Source of the DNA: a virus | DNA length: 24,327 nucleotides | IMG/VR virus record: IMGVR_UViG_3300009438_000024 | Location: 1-24,327 of that record | Direction: 5' to 3' (one strand) | Part shown: in pieces, positions 15,389 to 23,410 of the stretch | Numbering within the stretch: the stretch's first letter is position 1 | How the letters are laid out: every line of letters begins with the position of its first letter | The notes under the pieces: generated by a model | What the model was told of the DNA's origin: nothing | Seen by the model: only the letters and a program-made list of their open reading frames with translations | Database searches by the model: none | Made by a program: the position numbers and the translations under genes

Positions 15389-18300
15389 ATGGCGGATCAA
15401 ACAAACAAACAAATAAAATACTACTTTAAAGAGGATACTAATCAAATATTAGTGTCTGGATCTGACACAGTTGCTAAAACTAATGCTATACTTGAATTAG
15501 TTAAAGACCCAGCAACACAAGCTAATTTCTTCTATGATACTAAGATTGTAAATTATGGTGTTGATGCTACTTATGTAGTACAAAATGGTCCGGAATTTGT
15601 AAGTTTAGTAGAAAATCAGGCAATTTCTAATTTTTCATCTGTATCAGTTGATAATCAACTTCAAACATTCCCTTCTATACCTGTAACCGGTAACATAAAT
15701 GGGACAGGTGCTACTCTTACAATAAAATCATCACCCACTCTAAACATAGGTGTTTATGATATAACGTTAGTTAGAGTTAACGCTACAGGTTCAAATTGGA
15801 CATCAGGGGAAACAATTACAATCCCCCAATCGACATTAATTAGCGCTGGTTTCCAAAACCCAACTGCTGATTTAGTTGTTACTTTATCTACTAATAATGT
15901 AAATATATATAGTACTGAAATCCCATTAAAGTCAGATCAAGAACTTTGGGTACATAAAGGATATAATACAGTAGGAGGAGATGGGGATGAGTATAGATAT
16001 AACCCACACTTACATAGAGCATATAAAGCTTATATAGTAGTTGAAACAGGTTCTGGTATTCCATCTAACCCATGGTTACCTGTAGGTAACCCTATTAATA
16101 CAGGTTTACTTAGTGGGGGAGGAAATATCCCAGGTGTATATTTAGAAAAACAACTAGCAATATTAGGTAATGAAAGTGGATTATCCCCAAATAATATAAC
16201 GGGTTCATTTCAAATATATAACCCTTCTAGAAGTATTAGACCTTTTATATTTACTAAGTATACATCTCTACAAACCCCACCAATGTATGGTGCCTGGTTC
16301 AGAATATATCTAGAAAACCAAGAGCAATTATATACAAACTTTAGTTTTAATACCTCAACTACACCACCACCAGGATCAAATAAAATAAGTTTTAACTCAG
16401 TTGATGTAACTCTAGCTACAGAAATATATATAGACAACTATACACCAAATGGCATAGACATTTTTATGTCATCACTTTCTTCTTCTTATGATTTTGGTAA
16501 AACTGGAGGGAAATTAAGAATATCTTCAAATAATACAAATTACACTCAATATGATATAACTTCTATTGATGAAATTGGTAATGATTATTTTAAAGTAAAT
16601 GTTACATATGATGAACAATCACCCACATTTACACCCTTTACAAATTTTACAGCTATAAGTACCCTCTTTTCAGAAGTACCTAAGTATCAAGGACAATTTT
16701 CGCAATTTCAATATGGTGGAGCTCCATCACAACCTGAACTACCCCCTATAGGTTTCCGTACACCTGGTTTTTATACTTACACTAGTAGTGTATTCCCAGT
16801 AGTAGATGAAAACAATGTACCTGCAGTAGGTTCAACCCAATTTGGGTTATATGCAGATTACTCTTATTATATGGTATATAATGCTAGAGTAGACGCGAAT
16901 AATCCAGGCACAGTAAGAGTAACATTTACATCTTCAGCTAATATTCCTTCATATGTTGATATACCTGCTGGGTATAACGCAAATATACCAGCATTAGTAG
17001 GGACACTTTCACAAACTGGATTTACACCTGGACCCAATGACCCACCAGATTTTAGTATAGATTCAACATATTTTGGTGAGGATTTTACTGTAATAATTAA
17101 TGGGGCAGCACAAGGAACACCACCAATCCCACCTGATAATTTTGCTAAAAGATGGGAATCAGCTTATATATCATATTCATCATCATTATCTTCTAGTTTA
17201 GATGGTTTATATGTATTTAATCAACTACCTCAAAACGATGTTCAAGTAACAGCTTCTATGTTTATTACTGCATGGACTGGTAGTGCTGTGGGGACAACAT
17301 ATGGAGATGTTAATTCTGAATATGGTACTGCAACTTATGATGTAGGTGAAGCAGGAGATGGACCAACTTGGCCTACGGCTTCAATAAGAATTTATACAGG
17401 TAGTTATCCTACCTTTGTACCAACTACATTAGATGCTTTTGTAACACAATCTGAATTTAGAGATGAAAATATTCATGTTAATGGTTTAGCTATTACCATG
17501 AGTTACTTAATCCCATCACAATCCATAGGAATTAAAGATTGTTTGTCATTATCATTAGCTGTATCCTCAGGATCAGCACCCTCAGAATCAGTTGAAAATT
17601 CATTAGTAGTAAGAGAATATTATCTTGAGTTTAATACCCCACAAGGTGAAGTAATAGGAGATGGTATAGTTCCAACATTTGTACAAAATGCATTTAATGG
17701 AACTCAAGGTTTTACCAACGCCCCCGATTGTCAGCCTGTGTTAAACAATGCACTTGGAGAAAGAGAAAATAGACGTATCCAACAAGTAGATTATTCAACA
17801 GGGATATATGATCCAGTTAATTTCCAAGCTATATTATCGGGATCTGCTCAAAAATCAACAGTACCTGAATCTAATTATACACAATTAGCTAACATATTTC
17901 CAAGATATGTAGGTAGTAGAACATCTGCAAAGGAGGTTAATTCTATAGAAGGATTAGTTAATGGTTTTGGTACTTTACCTGTAATTGATTACCAAACAGC
18001 ATATTTTGCTTACTGTGACCAAATATTAGACCCCTACCCTGTAGTAAATAATAAGATTCTATTAAATTTAAAATATTTAATAAATGGGGCAGGTGATGCT
18101 CTAAATCCTTTACTATCCCCATATACTGGATTAGATGTAGAACAAAGTTGGGCTGAAGGAGGATTAGGTAACATTCAAGTAAACCAAATCTCAGGTTCAG
18201 CACAATATGATCAAATTAATGGGTTACAACCTATATTAACAGTAGCTAAACAACCTGTACCTATATTATATTCTCAAACATCTTCAAATGGGTATTTAGG

Positions 18301-20554
18301 TGAAAATGAATCAATCCCATTAGAAGGAAATCCAAATTTTGTTAGTAGTTTCTCTCAAAGTTATATGCAATATGGTCAAAGAATAGGGGGTAGTGTTTAT
18401 GATGTAAGTAAATCAAACAACCAACAGATTAATTATGCTAACTTACTTGGAGGGATTACATCCTCAGGAGGTAACTTAAATAGTCTCCAGGTTAGTTCAT
18501 CATTCCTTAATAGGTGGGGAGAATGGTATGATGAAAGTGCTTTTATATTGAGAAATGATCAAATAGGTAATGCTATTATTTTAAATGAATCAGATACTGC
18601 AAATTGGACAGGTTCTACTTTCCCTATCCCTACAGATGGTACTGGAGGTAACAATGCTACTACTAACCCTTACCTAGGAAATCCAGGGCAAATATTTTTT
18701 ACTATAGATCCAGTAGCTATGTCAGGTAGTGGAGGAGTAAATGTTGGGGAATTATCAGATAATTATATTGCTACAATCAATTACACCCAACCAAGTTCAT
18801 TCCCTAATATTTTTAGAACCCAAGTTGGAGAAGCAAGTTCTTGGAGTGATTGGAATGGTCAAAGTACAGAATATGGTACTAATAGAGTAGGAGATATTTC
18901 ATTTAGTTTACAAGCTGCTGCAGGTACTAGTCAAAATTGGCAAAATAAACCATTTACCTTTACAGAAGAACCTAAAATAGTAGCATATTTTGGTAATATA
19001 AACAATAACCAAGTAAATCTGGATGGTACTTCTACAACAATGTCATTAGCCCAAGTATCCTCAGATGAAGGAATAGTGAATAATAAATACTCTAGTGGTA
19101 TTTATCGAAACCTAATCCAAAATAAAATTAATAATGATACAGGTAGGGTTGATGATGTAGCTTATGTATCATTTATATTTAAAGCTCGATCTAATTTCCC
19201 ATTAAAAAGTGGTATTAAATATAGATGGAATGTTAATTTAGATTATTTAGAACAAAATAATTCTGTACTGGCTGCTGATGGGGTAACCAATTTTTGGAAT
19301 CCTACTAAGGTACCAAAGGGGTATGGCTTTACAGGACTTAGTGGTGGGACTGTTGCTGATGGTTTACCAATTGTAAACCCTCCAAAAGGTCCTTTTGTTA
19401 CTCTTGAGGTTGTATCATCACAAACCGAAGATCAAACTGAAGATAATGCTATTAATTATCCATATTGGGAATTTTCATCATCAAACGCAACACCCCCTCT
19501 AGAATTTAATTATACCTCTAGTCTTTCTGATACTGTACCACCAATGAATGGTAACACAGGTTTAGGTTCAATAAGATTTGATAATAGTGGATTTAATGAT
19601 ACAAACAATATTTATCTTACTGAAACATCATCAGCAGGTCAAATTATTAAACCTTATATAGACCATTTAAATTCTTTAAGCTCAAAGGGACAAGTAATAG
19701 TAACCAACAACTTAGGTTCAATAGTATACACAGGTTCTATTACTAACACAATCAATGCATCTGGAACACCAGCTAATAATGATAGAAGATATGAAATCCC
19801 AGTAACACCTGTTGTAGACAGTGATAATATGTTTGAGAATCAAAGTGATTTAACATTAATATTTACTACAGGATCCTCAGATTTAATCCCTCAAAGGAAT
19901 GTACTTTTAATGGTATCACCAAATGGTAACTTAACTTATGATAAGGATTATTATATAGGATATGTACCTTATGTACCCTCAAACAATAATGCTTTTCCTG
20001 GGGGACAAGAACCAACAGATACTGCTTGGCCTCGTCCTAACATACCATGGAATGTTCAACCTGGTGATGAAATTAGATTTGTAAACTCTGAAACTACAAC
20101 TAGAAGAATTACACAGATAACAACACCATCTGAATATCAAGAACAATCTGGTACTTTTCAATTAAGATTACAACTTGATGATTATATAGATAACGGGATT
20201 AATATTCAATTCTTTTTATTAAGAAGATACCTTAAGGCATATAATTCAATTTTAATTAATACCCAATTTTCTTATGGTTCTTTACCACAACTAACTAAAT
20301 GGGTAGATTCTAAAGATACTAAAATATTAAATACAGGTATTACAGATAGTAGTCAACCATGGACAGGAACATTCCCTTCATCTCAATCGATGACAGAAGA
20401 AGCATCTGGTAGTTATGTATCATATACACCACCATTAAAAAAAGCAGATAATACACCTTCAGGTTTCTTTTTCCCACATTTCCCAATAGCAGAAATAGAA
20501 CTAAACCCGGATGAAACATTAAAACAACTAAGAGACAATAAACTTATAACTTAA
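15389..20554 (+). CDS. Large virion structural protein (tail fibre or baseplate appendage), unknown function
   Basis: This 1721-residue protein has no recognisable enzyme domain. It is rich in Ser, Thr, Gly, Asn and aromatic residues with predicted beta structure throughout, as in phage fibre and appendage proteins. Its N-terminus (NKQIKYYFKEDTNQILVSGS) leads to the Gly/Thr module at residues about 103-172 (GTGATLTIKSSP ... SNWTSGETITIPQSTL), shared with two upstream proteins. A short YG motif (TTYGDVNSEYGTATYD) lies near residue 635. The C-terminal 150 residues differ in character, with charged strands (RRITQITTPSEYQEQSGTFQ, QFFLLRRYLKAYNS) and an ending rich in Pro and Phe (GFFFPHFPIAEIELNPDE), perhaps an attachment or trimer-forming end. 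It has its own promoter and stands alone between two promoters. Its place beside the gp7-like gene suggests a tail-periphery role. No Shine-Dalgarno site is seen. Confidence 0.72.
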   Translation: MADQTNKQIKYYFKEDTNQILVSGSDTVAKTNAILELVKDPATQANFFYDTKIVNYGVDATYVVQNGPEFVSLVENQAISNFSSVSVDNQLQTFPSIPVTGNINGTGATLTIKSSPTLNIGVYDITLVRVNATGSNWTSGETITIPQSTLISAGFQNPTADLVVTLSTNNVNIYSTEIPLKSDQELWVHKGYNTVGGDGDEYRYNPHLHRAYKAYIVVETGSGIPSNPWLPVGNPINTGLLSGGGNIPGVYLEKQLAILGNESGLSPNNITGSFQIYNPSRSIRPFIFTKYTSLQTPPMYGAWFRIYLENQEQLYTNFSFNTSTTPPPGSNKISFNSVDVTLATEIYIDNYTPNGIDIFMSSLSSSYDFGKTGGKLRISSNNTNYTQYDITSIDEIGNDYFKVNVTYDEQSPTFTPFTNFTAISTLFSEVPKYQGQFSQFQYGGAPSQPELPPIGFRTPGFYTYTSSVFPVVDENNVPAVGSTQFGLYADYSYYMVYNARVDANNPGTVRVTFTSSANIPSYVDIPAGYNANIPALVGTLSQTGFTPGPNDPPDFSIDSTYFGEDFTVIINGAAQGTPPIPPDNFAKRWESAYISYSSSLSSSLDGLYVFNQLPQNDVQVTASMFITAWTGSAVGTTYGDVNSEYGTATYDVGEAGDGPTWPTASIRIYTGSYPTFVPTTLDAFVTQSEFRDENIHVNGLAITMSYLIPSQSIGIKDCLSLSLAVSSGSAPSESVENSLVVREYYLEFNTPQGEVIGDGIVPTFVQNAFNGTQGFTNAPDCQPVLNNALGERENRRIQQVDYSTGIYDPVNFQAILSGSAQKSTVPESNYTQLANIFPRYVGSRTSAKEVNSIEGLVNGFGTLPVIDYQTAYFAYCDQILDPYPVVNNKILLNLKYLINGAGDALNPLLSPYTGLDVEQSWAEGGLGNIQVNQISGSAQYDQINGLQPILTVAKQPVPILYSQTSSNGYLGENESIPLEGNPNFVSSFSQSYMQYGQRIGGSVYDVSKSNNQQINYANLLGGITSSGGNLNSLQVSSSFLNRWGEWYDESAFILRNDQIGNAIILNESDTANWTGSTFPIPTDGTGGNNATTNPYLGNPGQIFFTIDPVAMSGSGGVNVGELSDNYIATINYTQPSSFPNIFRTQVGEASSWSDWNGQSTEYGTNRVGDISFSLQAAAGTSQNWQNKPFTFTEEPKIVAYFGNINNNQVNLDGTSTTMSLAQVSSDEGIVNNKYSSGIYRNLIQNKINNDTGRVDDVAYVSFIFKARSNFPLKSGIKYRWNVNLDYLEQNNSVLAADGVTNFWNPTKVPKGYGFTGLSGGTVADGLPIVNPPKGPFVTLEVVSSQTEDQTEDNAINYPYWEFSSSNATPPLEFNYTSSLSDTVPPMNGNTGLGSIRFDNSGFNDTNNIYLTETSSAGQIIKPYIDHLNSLSSKGQVIVTNNLGSIVYTGSITNTINASGTPANNDRRYEIPVTPVVDSDNMFENQSDLTLIFTTGSSDLIPQRNVLLMVSPNGNLTYDKDYYIGYVPYVPSNNNAFPGGQEPTDTAWPRPNIPWNVQPGDEIRFVNSETTTRRITQITTPSEYQEQSGTFQLRLQLDDYIDNGINIQFFLLRRYLKAYNSILINTQFSYGSLPQLTKWVDSKDTKILNTGITDSSQPWTGTFPSSQSMTEEASGSYVSYTPPLKKADNTPSGFFFPHFPIAEIELNPDETLKQLRDNKLIT

Positions 20555-20555
20555 T

Positions 20556-20566
20556 CATATTTATAA
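20556..20566 (+). promoter_or_regulatory. Candidate late promoter, upstream copy of a tandem pair (CATATTTATAA)
   Basis: CATATTTATAA, core 20558-20565, begins one base after the stop of the 1721-residue gene. It matches the copies at 1794 and 23380 over the full 11 bases. A T4-like start near 20571 would give a leader of about 26 bases for the gene at 20597. Confidence 0.62.
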
Positions 20567-20575
20567 CATATAACA

Positions 20576-20585
20576 ATATTTATAT
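20576..20585 (+). promoter_or_regulatory. Candidate late promoter, downstream copy of a tandem pair (ATATTTATAT)
   Basis: ATATTTATAT, core TATTTATA at 20577-20584, lies 19 bases after the first copy. It ends 12 bases before the ATG, almost the same spacing as at 1817. A T4-like start near 20590 would leave about 7 bases of leader. Two copies in 42 bases suggest strong expression of the operon 20597-23372. Confidence 0.55.
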
Positions 20586-20596
20586 AAAAAACAACA

Positions 20597-21262
20597 ATGG
20601 GATACTTAAATAATTCAGTAATAACAGTTGATGCTATCTTAACAACAAAAGGTAGAGAATTGTTAGCAGCAAACGACGGTTCATTCAGAATCACACAATT
20701 CGCACTTTCAGATGACGAAATAGATTACACACTATATAATCCAGCTCACCCATCAGGTTCTGCTTTTTATGGAGAAGCAATTGATGGAATGCCATTGTTA
20801 GAAGCTTTTCCTGAAGAATCACAAATAGTAAAGTATAAATTAGCAACTTTACCTAGAGGTACAGCTAAACTCCCTATCCTAAATTTAGGGTATTCTGCCA
20901 TTACTTTACAACAAGGAGCAGTAATAGCAATTACACCACAAACATTAAATTACTTAGGTAATGACCAAGTATTTGAAACAAGTGGGTATAGCTGTACAGT
21001 AGCAGATGTTCGTTTATTAAATACATTTGAAGCAACTGGTATAAATACAGCAGCCGCTACTAATTCTAATTTAAATTCAACAACAACAATTGGAACAAAC
21101 GTTTCATCAACCGTAACAGGTACTCAGATTACATTAAGAGCAACTACTATAAATACATTGTTTGGATCAAATTCAACATTAGTAAGTACTTTAACAGTTA
21201 ATGGTTTAGATAGTGGAGCTAGAATTACAATACCAATCACAATAACTAAATCAACAACATAA
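20597..21262 (+). CDS. Conserved phage virion protein, unknown function
   Basis: The 221-residue product has two parts. Residues 1-150 form a well-structured region: MGYLNNSVITVDAILTTKGR, ELLAANDGSFRITQFALSDD, EIDYTLYNPAHPSGSAFYGE, and MPLLEAFPEESQIVKYKLAT with LPRGTAKLPIL. The last 70 residues are Ser/Thr/Asn-rich and read as a small beta domain (TQITLRATTINTLFGSN, LTVNGLDSGARITIPITI). I recall closely similar proteins in uncultured marine T4-like phages, annotated only as structural. The phrase TTKGRELLA is also reminiscent of other phage virion proteins. Placed directly behind a tandem promoter, it is probably needed in many copies. It starts an operon with the two following genes. No Shine-Dalgarno site is visible, and the leader is A-rich (AAAAAACAACA). 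Confidence 0.82.
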   Translation: MGYLNNSVITVDAILTTKGRELLAANDGSFRITQFALSDDEIDYTLYNPAHPSGSAFYGEAIDGMPLLEAFPEESQIVKYKLATLPRGTAKLPILNLGYSAITLQQGAVIAITPQTLNYLGNDQVFETSGYSCTVADVRLLNTFEATGINTAAATNSNLNSTTTIGTNVSSTVTGTQITLRATTINTLFGSNSTLVSTLTVNGLDSGARITIPITITKSTT

Positions 21263-21272
21263 TATATAAAAC

Positions 21273-22304
21273 ATGGGATTTAAAAGATTAGAAGCAGACG
21301 ATTTTGTAGTAAGTGCACAAGCACAAACTCAAACCTGCTGGACAAATAACCAACCAGTATTAACTACATTTTATACACAATCAAACCAAGTTAATGGGGC
21401 TTCAGGAAAATACTATGTTACTGTATTTAACGAAAACCCAACAGGATCAAATTCACAAGCCCAATTTCAAATAGCATATGGAAATGAATCTGGAGGTGGT
21501 ACTTTAGCTTATAACCAACAAGCGGCACCTGGTGTATCTCCATCAAAAACTATATATGGTCAATACAGAACATTAGTTTTAGAAGATGAAAATTCATCAT
21601 TTGTATTTGGTGGGGTTACTGGAAGTTCAATTTATGCTTTAAGCATAGAAAGATCAGCTTATAAACAAGCATTATTCCCAGGTTCTTTAAACTTAACATT
21701 AAAAACCTCAAACAATCCAACAGGTTTACAATTAACAGACGATTCTAAAATGGTAAATGTTCCAACCTACTATGGTACAATGAGAGCTTATCAAATAATT
21801 AGTGGGTCAAACGGTACATCTTGGGATGCACCACTTAATGGGTATGCTGGAGCTAATAATGAACTGGGTTCATATGGTTTATTCTTACCTGACATTGGAA
21901 CTATTTTATTAAATGGGGATGTTTTGGATCTAGGAGGACCTCAAGGTATTCTTTTAGGAACTGTTGATGATGAGAATGTGAATGGTGCAAACCCTTTAAA
22001 ACTACTAAATGCCTTACAACAAGGTTCTTCATTTGGATTAAATTCTGAAGAAACTATTACATCTGATTATGTGTTTGTTAGAGCAAGAAACAGTGAATTT
22101 AACTATTCAGAAAACCCCTCATATATTTCAGGATCAACTGGTGAGGTAATTTATAATTATTTTATAAATAACCCACAAACTTACTTGACAACTGTAGGTA
22201 TGTATAACGATTCAAATGAGTTATTAGCGGTAGCAAAATTATCAAAACCTTTAAACAAAGATTTTACAAAAGAAGCTCTGATTAGAGTAAAACTAGATTT
22301 TTAA
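21273..22304 (+). CDS. Virion structural protein, paralogue A of a tandem pair
   Basis: This 343-residue protein is beta-rich with no enzyme motif. It opens MGFKRLEADDFVVSAQAQTQ and closes with NSEFNYSENPSYIS ... YLTTVGMYNDSNELLAVAKL followed by SKPL. The closing block aligns well with the end of the next gene, and weaker parallels run through the length (FKRLEADDFVVS with YKTLNSQDVIIS, LFPGSLNLTL with ILPNSIVITT, DIGTILLNGDV with EHGMIIYTGGT), so the two look like a duplication. The ending may be a shared docking or oligomerisation domain. It starts 10 bases after the previous stop and ends six bases before its paralogue. It is likely a tail or neck component; which one cannot be read. Confidence 0.78.
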   Translation: MGFKRLEADDFVVSAQAQTQTCWTNNQPVLTTFYTQSNQVNGASGKYYVTVFNENPTGSNSQAQFQIAYGNESGGGTLAYNQQAAPGVSPSKTIYGQYRTLVLEDENSSFVFGGVTGSSIYALSIERSAYKQALFPGSLNLTLKTSNNPTGLQLTDDSKMVNVPTYYGTMRAYQIISGSNGTSWDAPLNGYAGANNELGSYGLFLPDIGTILLNGDVLDLGGPQGILLGTVDDENVNGANPLKLLNALQQGSSFGLNSEETITSDYVFVRARNSEFNYSENPSYISGSTGEVIYNYFINNPQTYLTTVGMYNDSNELLAVAKLSKPLNKDFTKEALIRVKLDF

Positions 22305-22310
22305 AAATGA

Positions 22311-23372
22311 ATGGCTGCTTACAAAACTTTAAATTCACAGGATGTAATAATATCCCCATTAGACGTAGTTAAAGGATTTTCTTTTAATGGGGCCGCTATG
22401 ACCTCATCTAATGTTAATATTGATAGATATCTAGGGAATAAATTTGGAACTGGAAGTGCTACAGGCCACATAACAGAATACTCACAATCTGCAATATATT
22501 TTTCAGCACAACAACTATATTATTCAAACTACATTTCAAGTAGTAATGGTGAAGCTCAAGTAGCAAACACCCAATCAATATCCCCTGATGGTGTTACTGA
22601 TGGAAGAATAGCATCAAATGCTTTTTTTAATTATGAACAAACAGATTTAAACCCAGAAAAATACTGGCCTACTAGTTCATATACTGTTAAAACCCCCACA
22701 GCAACATATGGTGAGGCTATATATGGTGAAGCATTATATGGAGAAACAACATTTGAACCTTATATAGGTACAATGTCTATTCCAAAAGCAATGTTTGGAG
22801 ACTATATTTTACCTAACTCTATAGTAATAACTACCCCTAGTGGTAGTTACTTTGATGACGGTGAGGGCAGATTAAAAATGTTAACCCCTAATTTTATTGA
22901 TCAAGATTCTATTGTAGTAGGTAATGTTATCTATGAACATGGAATGATAATTTACACAGGAGGTACAAGAAAAGAAGGAACAGGAGTAAATGGAGGATAT
23001 GGAGATTCTGAATATGGAGTAAGTTTATGGGGAGGTAGAACAGTAGGTAATAACCATGTTGAAAACTTTGTAGAAACTGAAGACATTATTGTAGAGTTCT
23101 CATCTTCTTTTACTATGTATGAGACGCAATATAAGTGTACAATAGGAGAAAGTGAATTTAATTATACACTAAATCCTACGGTTATAAGTAATACAAGTAA
23201 TGATGGAACTGTGTATGATTATGTAACAGGATCTTATTTTTCTCCATATGTTACTACAGTAGGGTTGTATAATAATAATAATGAATTAATGGCTGTAGGT
23301 AAAATGGCACAACCTCTTCCTACATCTAGAACTACTGATACAACAATTTTAGTAAACATTGACAGACAATAA
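22311..23372 (+). CDS. Virion structural protein, paralogue B of a tandem pair
   Basis: The 353-residue product is related to the preceding protein, most clearly over its last 75 residues (ESEFNYTLNPTVIS ... YVTTVGLYNNNNELMAVGKM followed by AQPL). Unlike its paralogue it carries YG repeats: YGEAI-YGEAL-YGETT at residues 133-147, then GGYGDSEYGVSLWGG near residue 225. The start at 22311 (ATGGCTGCT) is preferred; an ATG four bases earlier is in another frame. It is last in the operon, with a promoter in the gap behind it before the collagen-like gene. The divergent middle, with the YG repeats, may present a surface specific to this copy while the C-terminus docks in the same place. This role is inference. 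Confidence 0.78.
   Translation: MAAYKTLNSQDVIISPLDVVKGFSFNGAAMTSSNVNIDRYLGNKFGTGSATGHITEYSQSAIYFSAQQLYYSNYISSSNGEAQVANTQSISPDGVTDGRIASNAFFNYEQTDLNPEKYWPTSSYTVKTPTATYGEAIYGEALYGETTFEPYIGTMSIPKAMFGDYILPNSIVITTPSGSYFDDGEGRLKMLTPNFIDQDSIVVGNVIYEHGMIIYTGGTRKEGTGVNGGYGDSEYGVSLWGGRTVGNNHVENFVETEDIIVEFSSSFTMYETQYKCTIGESEFNYTLNPTVISNTSNDGTVYDYVTGSYFSPYVTTVGLYNNNNELMAVGKMAQPLPTSRTTDTTILVNIDRQ
22707..22751 (+). repeat. Three tandem 15-base units coding YGEAx
   Basis: Three consecutive 15-base units encode YGEAI, YGEAL and YGETT, at 22707-22721, 22722-22736 and 22737-22751. The bases vary at third positions while the YGE core is kept, which suggests selection on the peptide. Related YG spacing appears elsewhere in this protein and in the 1903- and 1721-residue proteins. 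Confidence 0.7.
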
Positions 23373-23379
23373 ACCTTTA

Positions 23380-23390
23380 CATATTTATAA
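23380..23390 (+). promoter_or_regulatory. Candidate late promoter (CATATTTATAA)
   Basis: CATATTTATAA, core TATTTATA at 23382-23389, lies in the 38-base gap before the ATG at 23411. It matches the copies at 1794 and 20556 exactly. A T4-like start near 23395 gives a leader of about 16 bases with no Shine-Dalgarno site. It would drive the collagen-like fibre gene. Confidence 0.65.
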
Positions 23391-23410
23391 CAAAATAATA
23401 CTCAACATAA

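Noticed and set aside
5737-22170. TATAAATA on the + strand (5737-5744, 21040-21047, 21148-21155, 22163-22170) as canonical T4 late promoters
   Set aside because: All lie inside genes, in number about what A/T-rich sequence gives by chance, and none is in a gap before an operon.
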